DNA of 64,000 bases from [Phialemoniopsis] sp. UDSM-2020 (Eukaryota; Ascomycota; Sordariomycetes; Thyridiales; Thyridiaceae): positions 3,596,001 to 3,660,000 of the forward strand of contig JAEILZ010000006.1 in the NCBI GenBank assembly GCA_018873225.1. Reading direction: 5' to 3'. Under the pieces are notes generated by a model that saw only the letters and a list, made by a program, of their open reading frames with translations, was not told where the DNA came from and ran no database searches. The translations under genes were made by a program, and so were the position numbers. Within the stretch, counting starts at the first letter, position 1. The number at the start of each line of letters is the position of its first letter. Of the stretch, positions 55,122 to 64,000 are shown one piece after another.

Positions 55122-56642
55122 TTTGACAGGCGGGACTGAGTTCCAGTGCTGTAGTCTGTGAACCTGCAGGTCTAGTGTCAAGTTGCTACCGTCGTCCCTT
55201 TTATGAGATTCCCTACTTCTTCGGCCTTCGAGGCGCGGACCCTGGCTAACATACTTATGCATCCTCTTCTATGGAGCAGAGGCAGTGCGTATCCCAGCGC
55301 CCCCACTGGATGGCATCCTTCGCGGGAATTATGGAGAATTCGTCGAGGAACCTAAATGAGTGGACCAGAACATGCTCAGCAGCACGACCGGCTGTCAAGC
55401 CCCTGTGTGCATGAGCTGAGACGGTCTGATGCAGAATCGGCGCTGAGAATGTGTTACAACGTGGACCGAGTGACCTATGGGGCATCGGAGAGGCGCAATT
55501 ATTAGGTTGTACAAAACTGGCATAGGCTACTCCTCCGGTAAATGGCTGACATGACCGCATCGCCATATCGGTACCGCTATCGGTACCGTAGACTCGGCCG
55601 AGACAAGGTCAGTTCACCTGGGGCTCGACTGCAGAATGTCTCAATCAGCACCTTCTAAAAGGCTAATAGGTTGTCTAGCGGGATCGTTTCACTGCATCCA
55701 AAGTCAACATATTGCTTGCAATATTGCTGACTGGACCGGACAATCGGGACGACATGTGTCATGCCTCAAGCACACCGTAGATCTGTCACTTGGGCGGTGG
55801 TAGGTTGGACAGTGTACGATTTGTACGCTTCTGACTTGTCACGCTCGTAGCACTCGTTTTTCAGCCCTAAGCCATGCTGTTTTTGCATACGTCGGCGTGC
55901 GGACCGGTGCTGACATCAGCTCGAGTTGGCAGTCTTGGGCGTCAGCACTAACACGTACCCTCCTGGTAACGGGTCGTCGGGATGAGCATCTCAAACAACC
56001 TTACTGCTATGATCCCTGGGCAGCATCAGCACTTGCAGTAGGGCGGCTCTCTGCCAAGCAATCCTAGTGATTCAACCGCCCCCAATTTTGGCCCCCAAAT
56101 CCAAGAGCCCTGACTTCATTTCATACTTTAATCAAGCTGCGCGCGTCCCTTAAATTCTCGTCGTTTCTCAGGATCTGGAAAGGGTCAATGCCTTGATTTC
56201 GATCGACAAGACTGAGAAAGGGGCAAGGACGGATTCAGCAAACGAGGCTCTATTGAAAATGACGGGGAGCATTGCGTCAGGGTGTGAACCGCTTACAGCG
56301 CGCGGCATCTTCCTTCTTTCGTCCAGGGCTAGGCCCCACATTCTGGAACTTTGGTATTGGCGGCGATCAGGCCGAAGTTCGCCAAGTGGAGTCCTGTATC
56401 GTTACTTTTTACTATAATTGGCGAAAGACGCTCTCCTGATTACCTATTAGGGGGGCTTAGGATTTATTGACGGTGGATTGATATGAAGCCATTAGTCGGA
56501 GAAAAGGAGGACGGGTCAGGCCGAATGAGCACGGCGATCACAGAATCAAGAGCTTTGGACAAGTTTGTGAACCTTTCCAACCCCGACTGGTGAATTATTT
56601 CTAGTTGTATGTGTCCACCAATGCATCTTATTGCATCCTCCA
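55122..56642. other. Divergent-side intergenic region upstream of the lipoxygenase
   Basis: 1.5 kb with no supported gene; the frame at 56193-56417 is short and has no pattern. Contains paired CGGTACCG boxes at 55569-55588. The far end is the 3' region of the dehydratase gene. Confidence 0.45.
55569..55588. promoter_or_regulatory. Tandem CGGTACCG boxes
   Basis: The palindrome CGGTACCG occurs at 55569-55576 and again at 55581-55588, 12 bases apart. Each is a pair of inverted CGG triplets with a two-base spacer, a plausible Zn2Cys6 site. They lie about 450 bases upstream of the lipoxygenase start. Confidence 0.5.
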
Positions 56643-57966
56643 TCACTTTGCACTGTCCCTCTCCTGCGTATGCTGTGCTGGAGGATCCAGGCATCTTCCC
56701 GGAGCAGGAGCAAACAAGCGGTCTCCACGTACAAGGCGAGCGTTCGGGTTCAACTCCAAGCCAAAGCCAGGTTTATCCAACGCGCTGACATCGAGATAGC
56801 CACCGTGCGGCATAGGCTCGTTGATAAACAAGTTTCCAAAGACTGGCAAGATCGACTTGCCATCAGGACTGGCCGCAACATACTCCTGGAATGGGCAGTT
56901 GACTTGTGAGAAGGTGAAGTGGTAGCTGTACGGCCCGCTGGCATGCGGCACCACTGGGATGTCGTACGCAGAGGCGAGCGCCGATATTTTGAGAAGCTCG
57001 GTGAGGCCGCCCACCCATGTGACGTCGGGTTGCAGGATATCGACATTGCGTTCTTCGACAAGCTTGCGCATGCCGTATCTGGAGTACTCGTGCTCGCCAT
57101 GAGTAAACTTGACGGTCGGATGGGCTCGTTTCAGCAGTGCGTATCCATCGAAGTCGTCGGGGATCAGACACTCCTCCCACCAGTCCACATTGAGATTTCG
57201 CCTGACCGCAGCCGTTACTAAGTCGATCGTATAAGACACATCCATGGACATGTAGCAGTCGACTCTCAAGGGAAAGTCTGGCCCGACAAGCTCCCGGTGC
57301 TTCTTGATAAAGGCAAGGTTCTTGAGCAGGCCTGCTTGACCTTCACTCGGACCATACGGAAGGGCAATTTTGCCCCCGATAAACCCAAGCTCCTTCATGC
57401 TAGCTGGCTGAGGGCCAGTACAGTAGAAATGCAGGCGGTCTTTGGTCGCACCGCCGATGAGCTTGTACACGGGTTCCTTTCGAATCTTGCCTACCAGATC
57501 CCATATCGCGAGGTCGATTGCCGAGATGACGGCCATCGGCAGGCCTTTCCGGCCGTAAAACATGGACGCCCGATACATGAGCTCGTACAACCTGTTGATG
57601 TCTCTGGGGTCGGCCCCGATGAGAAACCTCTCGAAATGATTGTGCGCCAGCCAGCACCCCGGAGGACCACCAAACCCAGTCGCAAACCCAACAGTACCGT
57701 CAGTGGCCTCGATCTCTACGAACAACGAGCCGAGGACGTTGACGCCCCAGCTGGTTCTCGAGCCGCGATACTGTTCCCATTGCGACATGGGTGTCGCTAT
57801 TGGACTGTCGATAAGCCAATGCCCCGACTCGACCTTTGATTCATGTCAGTCACAAATTTAGGAAGCAAGTGAAGCTTTGCAGTGAACTCACATTGTGGTA
57901 GTCGCCGCCACTACCCTTCTCATCGATGATATATGTCCTTAGCGCCTTGATTCTTGGGAACGCCAT
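56643..57966 (-). CDS. Enolase-superfamily sugar-acid dehydratase (L-rhamnonate dehydratase-like)
   Basis: Cytosolic Mg2+-dependent dehydratase of the mandelate racemase/enolase superfamily, 421 residues. Exons are 57966-57892 and 57833-56643. The N-terminal capping domain reads PRIKALRTY, GGDYHN, then SGHWLIDSPIATPMS, which fits L-rhamnonate dehydratases best. The barrel has the expected metal ligands in RVDCYMSMD, WWEECLIPDD and HGEHEYSRYG, and the general-base His in VVPHASGP. WVGGLTELLKI is also typical. L-rhamnonate dehydratase gives 2-keto-3-deoxy-L-rhamnonate in the non-phosphorylated rhamnose pathway. Divergent from a Zn2Cys6 regulator at 58475 and near two hydroxyacid enzymes, it looks like a cluster member. 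A related sugar-acid substrate cannot be excluded. Confidence 0.9.
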
Positions 57967-58474
57967 TTTGTCGTATTGAATTCGACATGTGACGCCCAGC
58001 CAGACTTTGTCAATGTCCGGGGAGGTCAAACGATTTTGATCCCGGTGTTACTGCTATAGCTACGACAGTGGTAGACTCGCCCCGTTACCAAACTAGATAT
58101 TTCATGGCATCCCCGGTTACGCAATACAGTGACACCCCGTACTGCTGGTGAGATGTTGTGCCGTACAGCACCGTGTGGTGGAAGCACCCCTGTCCCCAGC
58201 ATCATCGCCGCTTGAGAACGGCGCCACAAACTAGCTCGAAGTGGCGGCTCATCTTCGTGCCGGCCACATCAAGTCCTAAACTAGTGCTGCTACAGCCAAT
58301 CACAGTCCATGCTTGGTGCCGGACCCGGTACTTGGGAAAACTCCTGACGGCACCATGATGTACCGTCCCATGTCCAGGCATGCCGATTTGATGCGGAACA
58401 TTAACTCTGCACCGTCCTGCCGTTGACTCCCCCCAACCATCACATCACCCATCATCTTTACACCGTTCATCGCA
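57967..58474. promoter_or_regulatory. Divergent promoter of dehydratase and Zn2Cys6 regulator
   Basis: 508 bases separate the two start codons. Several CCGG and CCCGG strings occur (for example near 58318), but no single operator stands out. The stretch probably controls both genes. Confidence 0.5.
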
Positions 58475-60564
58475 ATGGAGCCACCTCGGAAGAGACAAAG
58501 ACCCTTAGCCAAAGCGTAGGTCGTTATCAGCCCCTCATTCCTGCGGGCTATGCCACGCACGTACCCCTGCTGATCCTGCCTGTAGCTGTGAGGCTTGCAA
58601 AGGACGAAAGGCGAAATGCGACAGCGTAAACCCGATCTGCGGTCCTTGCCAGAAGAAAGGTGAGAGCTCAGCTCGTGTCATGAAAGTGAGACCTGGGAGT
58701 CGCTGAAACAATTCAGGAACGGAATGCATCTACCGAGAAAAGGAACAACCGGGCCTCCGCCCGGGGTTCGGCAGGAATCTGGAGCTCCGACTCAACGACA
58801 TGGATGAAAGTCTAAGGCGGATCCATCAGCTTCTGGAGGAGCGCACGGCCGTGCTTCAACCACCACAACCCCAGTCCGCACCCACATTCGAGGCCGCCCC
58901 GGACAATGTCCCTCTACACGATACAGCGGCAACAGCTGCATATCAGGACCTGTCATTGCAAGCTCCACGCTTTGGCTTTCACGACGCGGCAACGACCATT
59001 GTGTCGCCGAACTTTGGAGAGCCGTATCAAGATGACTCCCAGCAACAGATGCCAGACGGACTGCCGCCGAGAGACATGGTCCAGAGACTATGCGAGCTGT
59101 TCTTCGAGTTCGCCAATCCCTGGCTCAACCTTGTAGATCGCACTCGCTTCGAGTTTGACATGTACAACCCCGAAAGGTTGATACTCTTGCACGGGATCGT
59201 CTTGCTGAGTTTTCGGTACTGGGATAAACCCGAGCCGGATATGGCTGTCCGCGAGCACTACATGGACAACTCACGCAAGAAGATCCTTGCTTCGGCCATG
59301 GAGACCATTTCTCTCTCGTCTGCGCAAGCGTTAACCATGCTCGCTTTCGATGCCCTGGGACAGGGTCCTGGAACAAAGACACTGAACGTGATGGCACTGC
59401 TCTCCACGGCCATCACGGAACTTGATCTTGCTGGCGAGATCTCCACCCAGAACCTCACCAGATTAGTGAGGAATCAGTCTCAGGACTCCGATCACGGCCC
59501 TCGCAACCCTGTCGTCGAACAAGAGCGGTATCGCGTTCTTTGGACGTCATATACCCTGGACCGGATCGTCAGCGTGTCGCATGGGAGTTCGAGCAAGATC
59601 GCGCCCAATTTCTTCCGCCGGAATCTGGAGGTTGGGCCCAACGAAGTCCTCACACCTAGATGGAGGATGGACGCTCTTCGATCTGATGTCCAGGAACGAG
59701 TGACCAAGGCTGAGTTGCCAGATTCGTGGCGGACACTGATCGAGGTCACGACGATGATGGAAAGAGTCAATGACTTTCTACTAAGGCCTGTGGATATCCA
59801 CAGCGTGAACAGTGTCAGGGAATGGAAGAGTCATTTCAGGGCTCTTGATGCAACCTTGTGTGCTTGGAAGGACTCGGTCCAGCCTCCAGTAGCAAATGCT
59901 CCTGAGGAGTTTGACCCTGTCTGGGCCAGTGCTATGGCTGTTTACCACACGTAGGTGACCACCCGGGTTTGAGGTTTCACACTTCTTCGCTCACGATATA
60001 TCACGCAGTGCCGTCATCCGGATGCAGTCGGTAGCTGCCTTCCCGCCACGCACAGGTCCGCACTTCACACCCTCACCCCTTGCCCCTGGACGCTGCCACT
60101 CCGAAGTTCGCGCAATCGCGAATCTTTGCGGGTCCGTCAAGCCGCAGGACCTCCCAAAACTTGGCCCGGTCTTTGTCTTTTGCGTGTGGGTAGCCGCTCG
60201 CAACATGATCGCCATCTGGGTAGCCGGGTGGGAGGAGCGGTCAGCCGTGGCCCCAGCAGAGCTCGCCACTCTGCGGGATGTCTTGCGCGAGATGTCGGCG
60301 CATTGGTACTGCGCCCAACAGTACGTGAACATGATAGATCTTGTAGTCAACTCGAATGATGAGGCGAGTGAGCACTCCATCATGGCGGTTTTCAACGATC
60401 ACTCCAAGACCGCGTATGGGTTGCAGACGGCTCTCAACACGAGGCTGCGGCAGAGCATGGAGGAAGCACAAATGGCGCAGCTCTGGGAGTGGGTCAACAT
60501 ACCTGGCTTGATACCAGATGGTGTGTCTGCATTGGATGGAGTAACATTAGGTCCTGGTACATGA
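58475..60564 (+). CDS. Zn2Cys6 transcription factor of the sugar-acid cluster
   Basis: Nuclear regulator of 634 residues. Exons are 58475-58515, 58586-58659, 58717-59950 and 60009-60564. The cluster is spread over the first three exons: Cys15, 18, 25, 32, 35 and 42 in ACEACKGRKAKC and beyond. The first intron splits an Ala codon and the second a Gly codon. A probable heptad stretch, LRRIHQLLEERTAVL, follows, then the Fungal_trans-type middle region (PWLNLVDRTRFEFDMYNPERL, VLWTSYTLDRIVSVSHG). AVYHTAVIRMQSVAAF spans the last intron and is a familiar late motif. It is divergent from the dehydratase and convergent with the FMN oxidase. This placement strongly suggests it regulates the four-gene group, by inference only. 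Confidence 0.9.
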
Positions 60565-60694
60565 TTGGAATCACCATGTGCGTCGTGTCATCATTGTCCA
60601 GACAGCATGTTGCAGGTGATACAGGTAATCTTGGCTTGTGATATGTTTGCTATGTATCAGTCCTACTTTGCTAAATAAAAGTCAAACTATTACT

Positions 60695-61958
60695 TCACAA
60701 CTTAGCATATGTCGGTCCGTCGATAGCGCGGGATAAGGATGAAGGCGTGATGTCGCTCAATTTCTGACATCCAGCGAGCGCCATTGTGTGTTGGAATTCG
60801 GCTTTCAGGATGTTCAGCGTTCGAAGAACGCCTTCCTCGCCTCCTGCCGCGAGACCCCATAGAGGTATTCTGCCTATCATGACTCCGTCCGCACCGAGAG
60901 CTAAAGCTTTGAAGATATCGCTTCCTTTCCGGATACCTCCGTCGAGCCAGACCTGTATGTCGCGGTTGTGGCCTCGGGCTGCTGTCACTACTTCTCGGAG
61001 TGACTCTAGTGTCGGGACTGCAGATTCCAGTTGCCTACCGCCGTGATTTGAGACGATGATCCCGGAGACTTTTGCTGGAGACTTGATGGCAAGTGCGACA
61101 TCTTCGGCGGTGCTGACACCCTTGAGCCATATTTTCATATTGGTGATAGAACGAAGCCAAGGCAGAGCCTCGTCCCATGTGATGGCGTCATCTGGGGATG
61201 GTCAGCATTGGCCTTCATTGAATCAAGGACAAGATATCTGTTAGCAGACTCACCATTGATATTTGCATCCTGATTCGATGTACTCTCGTCCTTGGACACG
61301 TGCTGTATCAGAGGGCCGACATTTTTGTTGCCAAAGTTTGGCAGACGTAGGTGCGCTGGCAGCTTGAAGTCGTTCCGCGTCATGTTGTAACGGTTTCCGA
61401 GTTTAGGGGTGTCGACTGTTAACATGACGGCCTTGTATCCGGCCTTCTCAGCCCTTCGGACCAGGGCCTCAGTCGTGCTTCGATCCTTGAAAATGTAGAG
61501 CTGAAGCATGTAGGCGTTATCCGCAACCTCATCCCCTGCAGCTTTGACGTCCTCGAGCGAGGTTGTTGCAAAGGTGGACACGCCCATGAATGTGCCGGCT
61601 CTCGCGGCCGCCCTGGCGGTTGCCCTCTCTCCCTGGTCGTGGGCCATGCACTGCATCCCTGAGGGTGCAACAGCAAGTGGAAAGGACATAGTCCTGCCGA
61701 ACAGTGATTCTGTGGTCTCTACCCTGGACACATCTCGCAGAACTCTCTGGCGGATCTTGTACTTGTCAAAGGCGGCGATGTTCTCCTGCAGCGCCAGACC
61801 ATCTTCTGCGCCATCGTTGAAGTATTCTAAACTCTGGACTTAGCAATTACTTTCATTGCACTGCACGTCATACACGCACCAAGAACAGTTTTGCTGAGAG
61901 TGCTTTGCGCTACTGCCTCGAAGTCGCGGATGCAGATCAGCTTCGAGAGGTCTGTCAT
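60695..61958 (-). CDS. FMN-dependent 2-hydroxyacid oxidase/dehydrogenase
   Basis: Flavoenzyme of the lactate/glycolate oxidase family, 382 residues, oxidising (S)-2-hydroxyacids to 2-oxoacids. Exons on the minus strand are 61958-61880, 61826-61254 and 61191-60695. Conserved parts are EYFNDGAEDGLALQEN, the FMN-binding LAVAPSGMQCMAHDQGE and VSTFATTS, LQLYIFKDR, TVDTPKLGNRYNM, and the active-site SNHGGRQLESAVP with His267 and Arg270. DGGIRKGSDIFKALALGADGVMIGR closes the FMN phosphate site. No cytochrome b2 domain is present, so it is an oxidase-like rather than a cytochrome-linked enzyme. No mitochondrial presequence is evident, and no PTS1 tripeptide is clear (it ends YAKL). L-lactate, a product expected from rhamnose breakdown, is an attractive substrate. 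Confidence 0.93.
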
Positions 61959-62375
61959 GGTTGAAGATGGTCAACGGTCGTCGCTGTTGGGCCGCATGTA
62001 CTTGCTAATGTTTCTAGAAGCGAGCCTCTTGGGGACCAATTACTTTATGATGACGCCGATGTCGCTTTCAACTCCCCCGAAGTAGAGTTCTACGAAATAT
62101 CTCGCTGTAGCAAATACCGAGGATTGAAATTACGTGAGATGCTAGGTCTGGACAGCGCGGGACGATGAAGTAGCGTCGCGACTTAGCTTACCACCACCTC
62201 CTAAGTTTGCGGTCAATGATGCACCGTTACAGCCCCACATGCACAGCTGCTCCCCGCGAACTGGGCCGATTCAGGCCGGCGAGGTTTGATCGATTTGAGA
62301 TATCACAGGTCCAAGAACCAACCCCGTGCTTTCGTAGTCTAGTCTTACCTATCATCTGACAGCTACTACTCCGAC
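61959..62375. promoter_or_regulatory. Divergent promoter of FMN oxidase and 2-hydroxyacid dehydrogenase
   Basis: 417 bases between the two starts. It shares the string CCGTTAC (62224) with the other divergent promoter (58082), which may be chance. Confidence 0.45.
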
Positions 62376-63554
62376 ATGGGTCAAACGCCAAGAACAGAGA
62401 AACTGCTCGCCATCCTGCCCTTCCCAGAGCCGGAAGGCTTTACGGCGCGGCTTCGCCAGAAGCACCCCTGGCTCGAGGTCGAATATGTGCACCTGACTTA
62501 TGGCATCACACACTGGGACTCAGCCAATGAGATAGACAAGAGTATGCGCCTCTGTTGTCTGACGCTAGATGGACCTTACTAACGCACGTCTCCAGGTATT
62601 TTCAAGGATGTCACAATCCTTACAACGCTGTCGTCCATTCCTAAGCCGGAAAATGCACCCAACCTAAAGTTCATCCAGCTACTCCCGGCTGGCGTGGATC
62701 ACCTTCTCCATGAACCCATTTTCAAGAGTCCTGATGTTCAGATTGCCACCACCTCCGGCATCCACGTGGTGCAAATTGCAGAATGGGTTGTGCTCCAGAT
62801 ACTCACCTTTTCACACCATGCAAGGTATCTAGAGGCGCGTCAGAAAGAGGGCGAATGGGTGTCTCACACCAAAATGCTCTCCTCTCAGGGTCCGATCCGT
62901 GACATGAGCAGCGCCCGCGTCGGGATCCTCGGTTATGGCAGCATCGGGCGCCACATCGCGCGAGTTTGCCACACCATGGGGTCTAAGATATTGGCTTTCA
63001 CTGCGTCGCCGCGACCGACACCAGAGAGCAGGAGGGACGATGGATTCTGTCTTCCGGGAACGGGAGATCAAGATGGCCTCCTTCCCATTGAGTGGTACAG
63101 CGGCATGGACAAGACTTCGCTCAACAACTTCCTCAGTCAAGACATCGATGTTTTAGTTGTCTGTATCCCTCTCACGGATGCTTCAAGACATTTGATTGGA
63201 GCAGAGGAATTGGCTATTCTGGGGCAAAGTGGCACGAGGGGGGGCCGTCCAGGGGCGCTGTTGGTCAACATTGCCCGGGGCCAGATCATTGACCAGGACG
63301 CACTGATCGCCGATCTGAAAAAGACGGTGGCTGAGGGAGGGCTCCGAGGCGCGGCTCTGGATGTCACGGATCCAGAGCCGCTCCCCAAGGAGAGCGAGCT
63401 GTGGTACTTGCCGAACGTGATTGTGCACCCTCATGTCAGCGGCTTGACTGACTGCCATCAACAACGATATCTTGCTGTGCTCGAGGAGAACCTGGGTCGC
63501 TGGGAAAGAAACGAGCCTCTAGTGAACCTGGTGGAACGTAAGAAGGGCTATTGA
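62376..63554 (+). CDS. D-isomer-specific 2-hydroxyacid dehydrogenase
   Basis: NAD(P)-dependent 2-hydroxyacid dehydrogenase of 374 residues, interconverting D-2-hydroxyacids and 2-oxoacids (for example glyoxylate, hydroxypyruvate or pyruvate). Exons are 62376-62541 and 62596-63554; the intron splits a Ser codon. The catalytic and cofactor features are clear: the Rossmann loop GYGSIG at 168-173, IARGQIID with the active-site Arg, DPEPLP with the Glu, and the HPHVSG His. The N-terminal catalytic part has LLPAGVDH and TSGIHVVQIAEW. An insertion of about 40 residues (TPESRRDDGFCLPGTGDQ region) follows the Rossmann dinucleotide strand, a common feature of fungal members. It is divergent from the FMN oxidase and probably co-regulated. 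The substrate is uncertain. Confidence 0.93.
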
Positions 63555-63810
63555 TCCTAGATTGGTATTGCATAATCAAATCAAATAAATCTGTTTCAAT
63601 CCAATATAGTCCAATTCACTGTTCGAGATAGCTATGAGCTTTATTGTCCTCCGTTTTCTAAGTGTTGCCCTAGTTATGAACTTGTAGATTAGATACTAAG
63701 GCTTAGGGCATTCAGCCTGGCATTTTTGTACCATCTACGGTACACCTTTCCTGTACACCTTCTCCTCTATTCGGCTCTGCGCCCTATCTACGTATTCAAT
63801 TTGGGAATGA

Positions 63811-64000
63811 ATACATTCGTGTTGGGCGCGGAATCTCAAAGAAATCTCGGTGCGCTACTACGCTAGCGACCTTGGCGTTTCCAGTAACCAGGTTTCGTGC
63901 TCATTTTGCGGCAAGAAGTTGCGCCGCAAGCAAGCGGTCAACGAACTGGCCAATCATATTCTCTTCTTCAACGGCTCATTCTCTTGCCGTGAGGAAGAGA
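63811..64000 (+). CDS. Possible partial coding segment, cut by the right edge
   Basis: An open frame from just after a TGA at 63808 to the window end reads a protein-like sequence, including KEISVRYYASDLGVSS and CSFCGKKLRRK with a CxxC pair and NELANHILFF. There is no in-frame ATG, so if real it starts by splicing or is a relic. The family is not recognised. Between 63555 and 63810 nothing else is seen. Confidence 0.25.
   Translation, partial: MHSCWARNLKEISVRYYASDLGVSSNQVSCSFCGKKLRRKQAVNELANHILFFNGSFSCREEE

Noticed and set aside
56748..56770. B-box-like GGGTTCAACTCC
   Set aside because: Lies inside the dehydratase coding sequence (antisense) with no partner A box; chance match.

Overview
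The window looks like a stretch of nuclear chromosome from a filamentous ascomycete (Pezizomycotina). Genes are interrupted by short introns of about 45-80 bp with GTAAGT-like donors and CTAAC-like branch sites. Typical fungal families are present: four Zn2Cys6 regulators, RTA1, a UstYa-type protein, an ENA-type ATPase and a secreted lipoxygenase. Orthologues of Spt3 and Mer3/HFM1 are also here. I rebuilt 25 gene models; one is cut by the left edge. In every complete spliced model the exon lengths add up to a whole number of codons. A possible 26th coding piece runs off the right edge.

Layout. 1-10 kb: the C-terminal half of a 5-oxoprolinase, a Zn2Cys6 regulator, a small single-pass membrane protein with PPxY-type motifs, and a 963-residue low-complexity protein on the minus strand. 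10.1-16.8 kb: a 6.7 kb stretch with no gene I can support. 16.8-25.8 kb: housekeeping-like genes (nucleotide-sugar transporter, the meiotic helicase Mer3/HFM1, a 212-residue unknown, a RidA-like protein). 25.9-39.6 kb: accessory genes. These are a UstYa/DUF3328 protein facing a tiny secreted Asp/Asn-repeat peptide with a Kex2-type site, an F-box-like protein, a cytochrome P450, an RTA1 membrane protein divergent from a Zn2Cys6 regulator, and an ENA-type P-type ATPase. 41.5-42.8 kb: two small unknown proteins in tail-to-tail orientation that are clearly paralogous, with the same intron position and equal-length second exons. 43.7-55.1 kb: a Zn2Cys6 regulator with a striking nested palindrome in its promoter, an MFS exporter, a secreted carboxylesterase, Spt3 with a GC-AG intron, and a secreted lipoxygenase. 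56.6-63.6 kb: an apparent sugar-acid or hydroxyacid catabolic cluster built as two head-to-head pairs (enolase-superfamily dehydratase with regulator; FMN 2-hydroxyacid oxidase with 2-hydroxyacid dehydrogenase).

How the genes may work together (inference). The last four genes fit a route in which a sugar acid such as L-rhamnonate is dehydrated and the resulting hydroxyacids or oxoacids are interconverted, under the adjacent regulator. The P450, RTA1 and Zn2Cys6 group resembles a small detoxification or secondary-metabolite locus. The UstYa protein and the secreted repeat peptide are suggestive of a Kex2-processed ribosomal peptide system. However, the peptide has no aromatic residue and a partner UstY protein is missing, so this stays a hypothesis.
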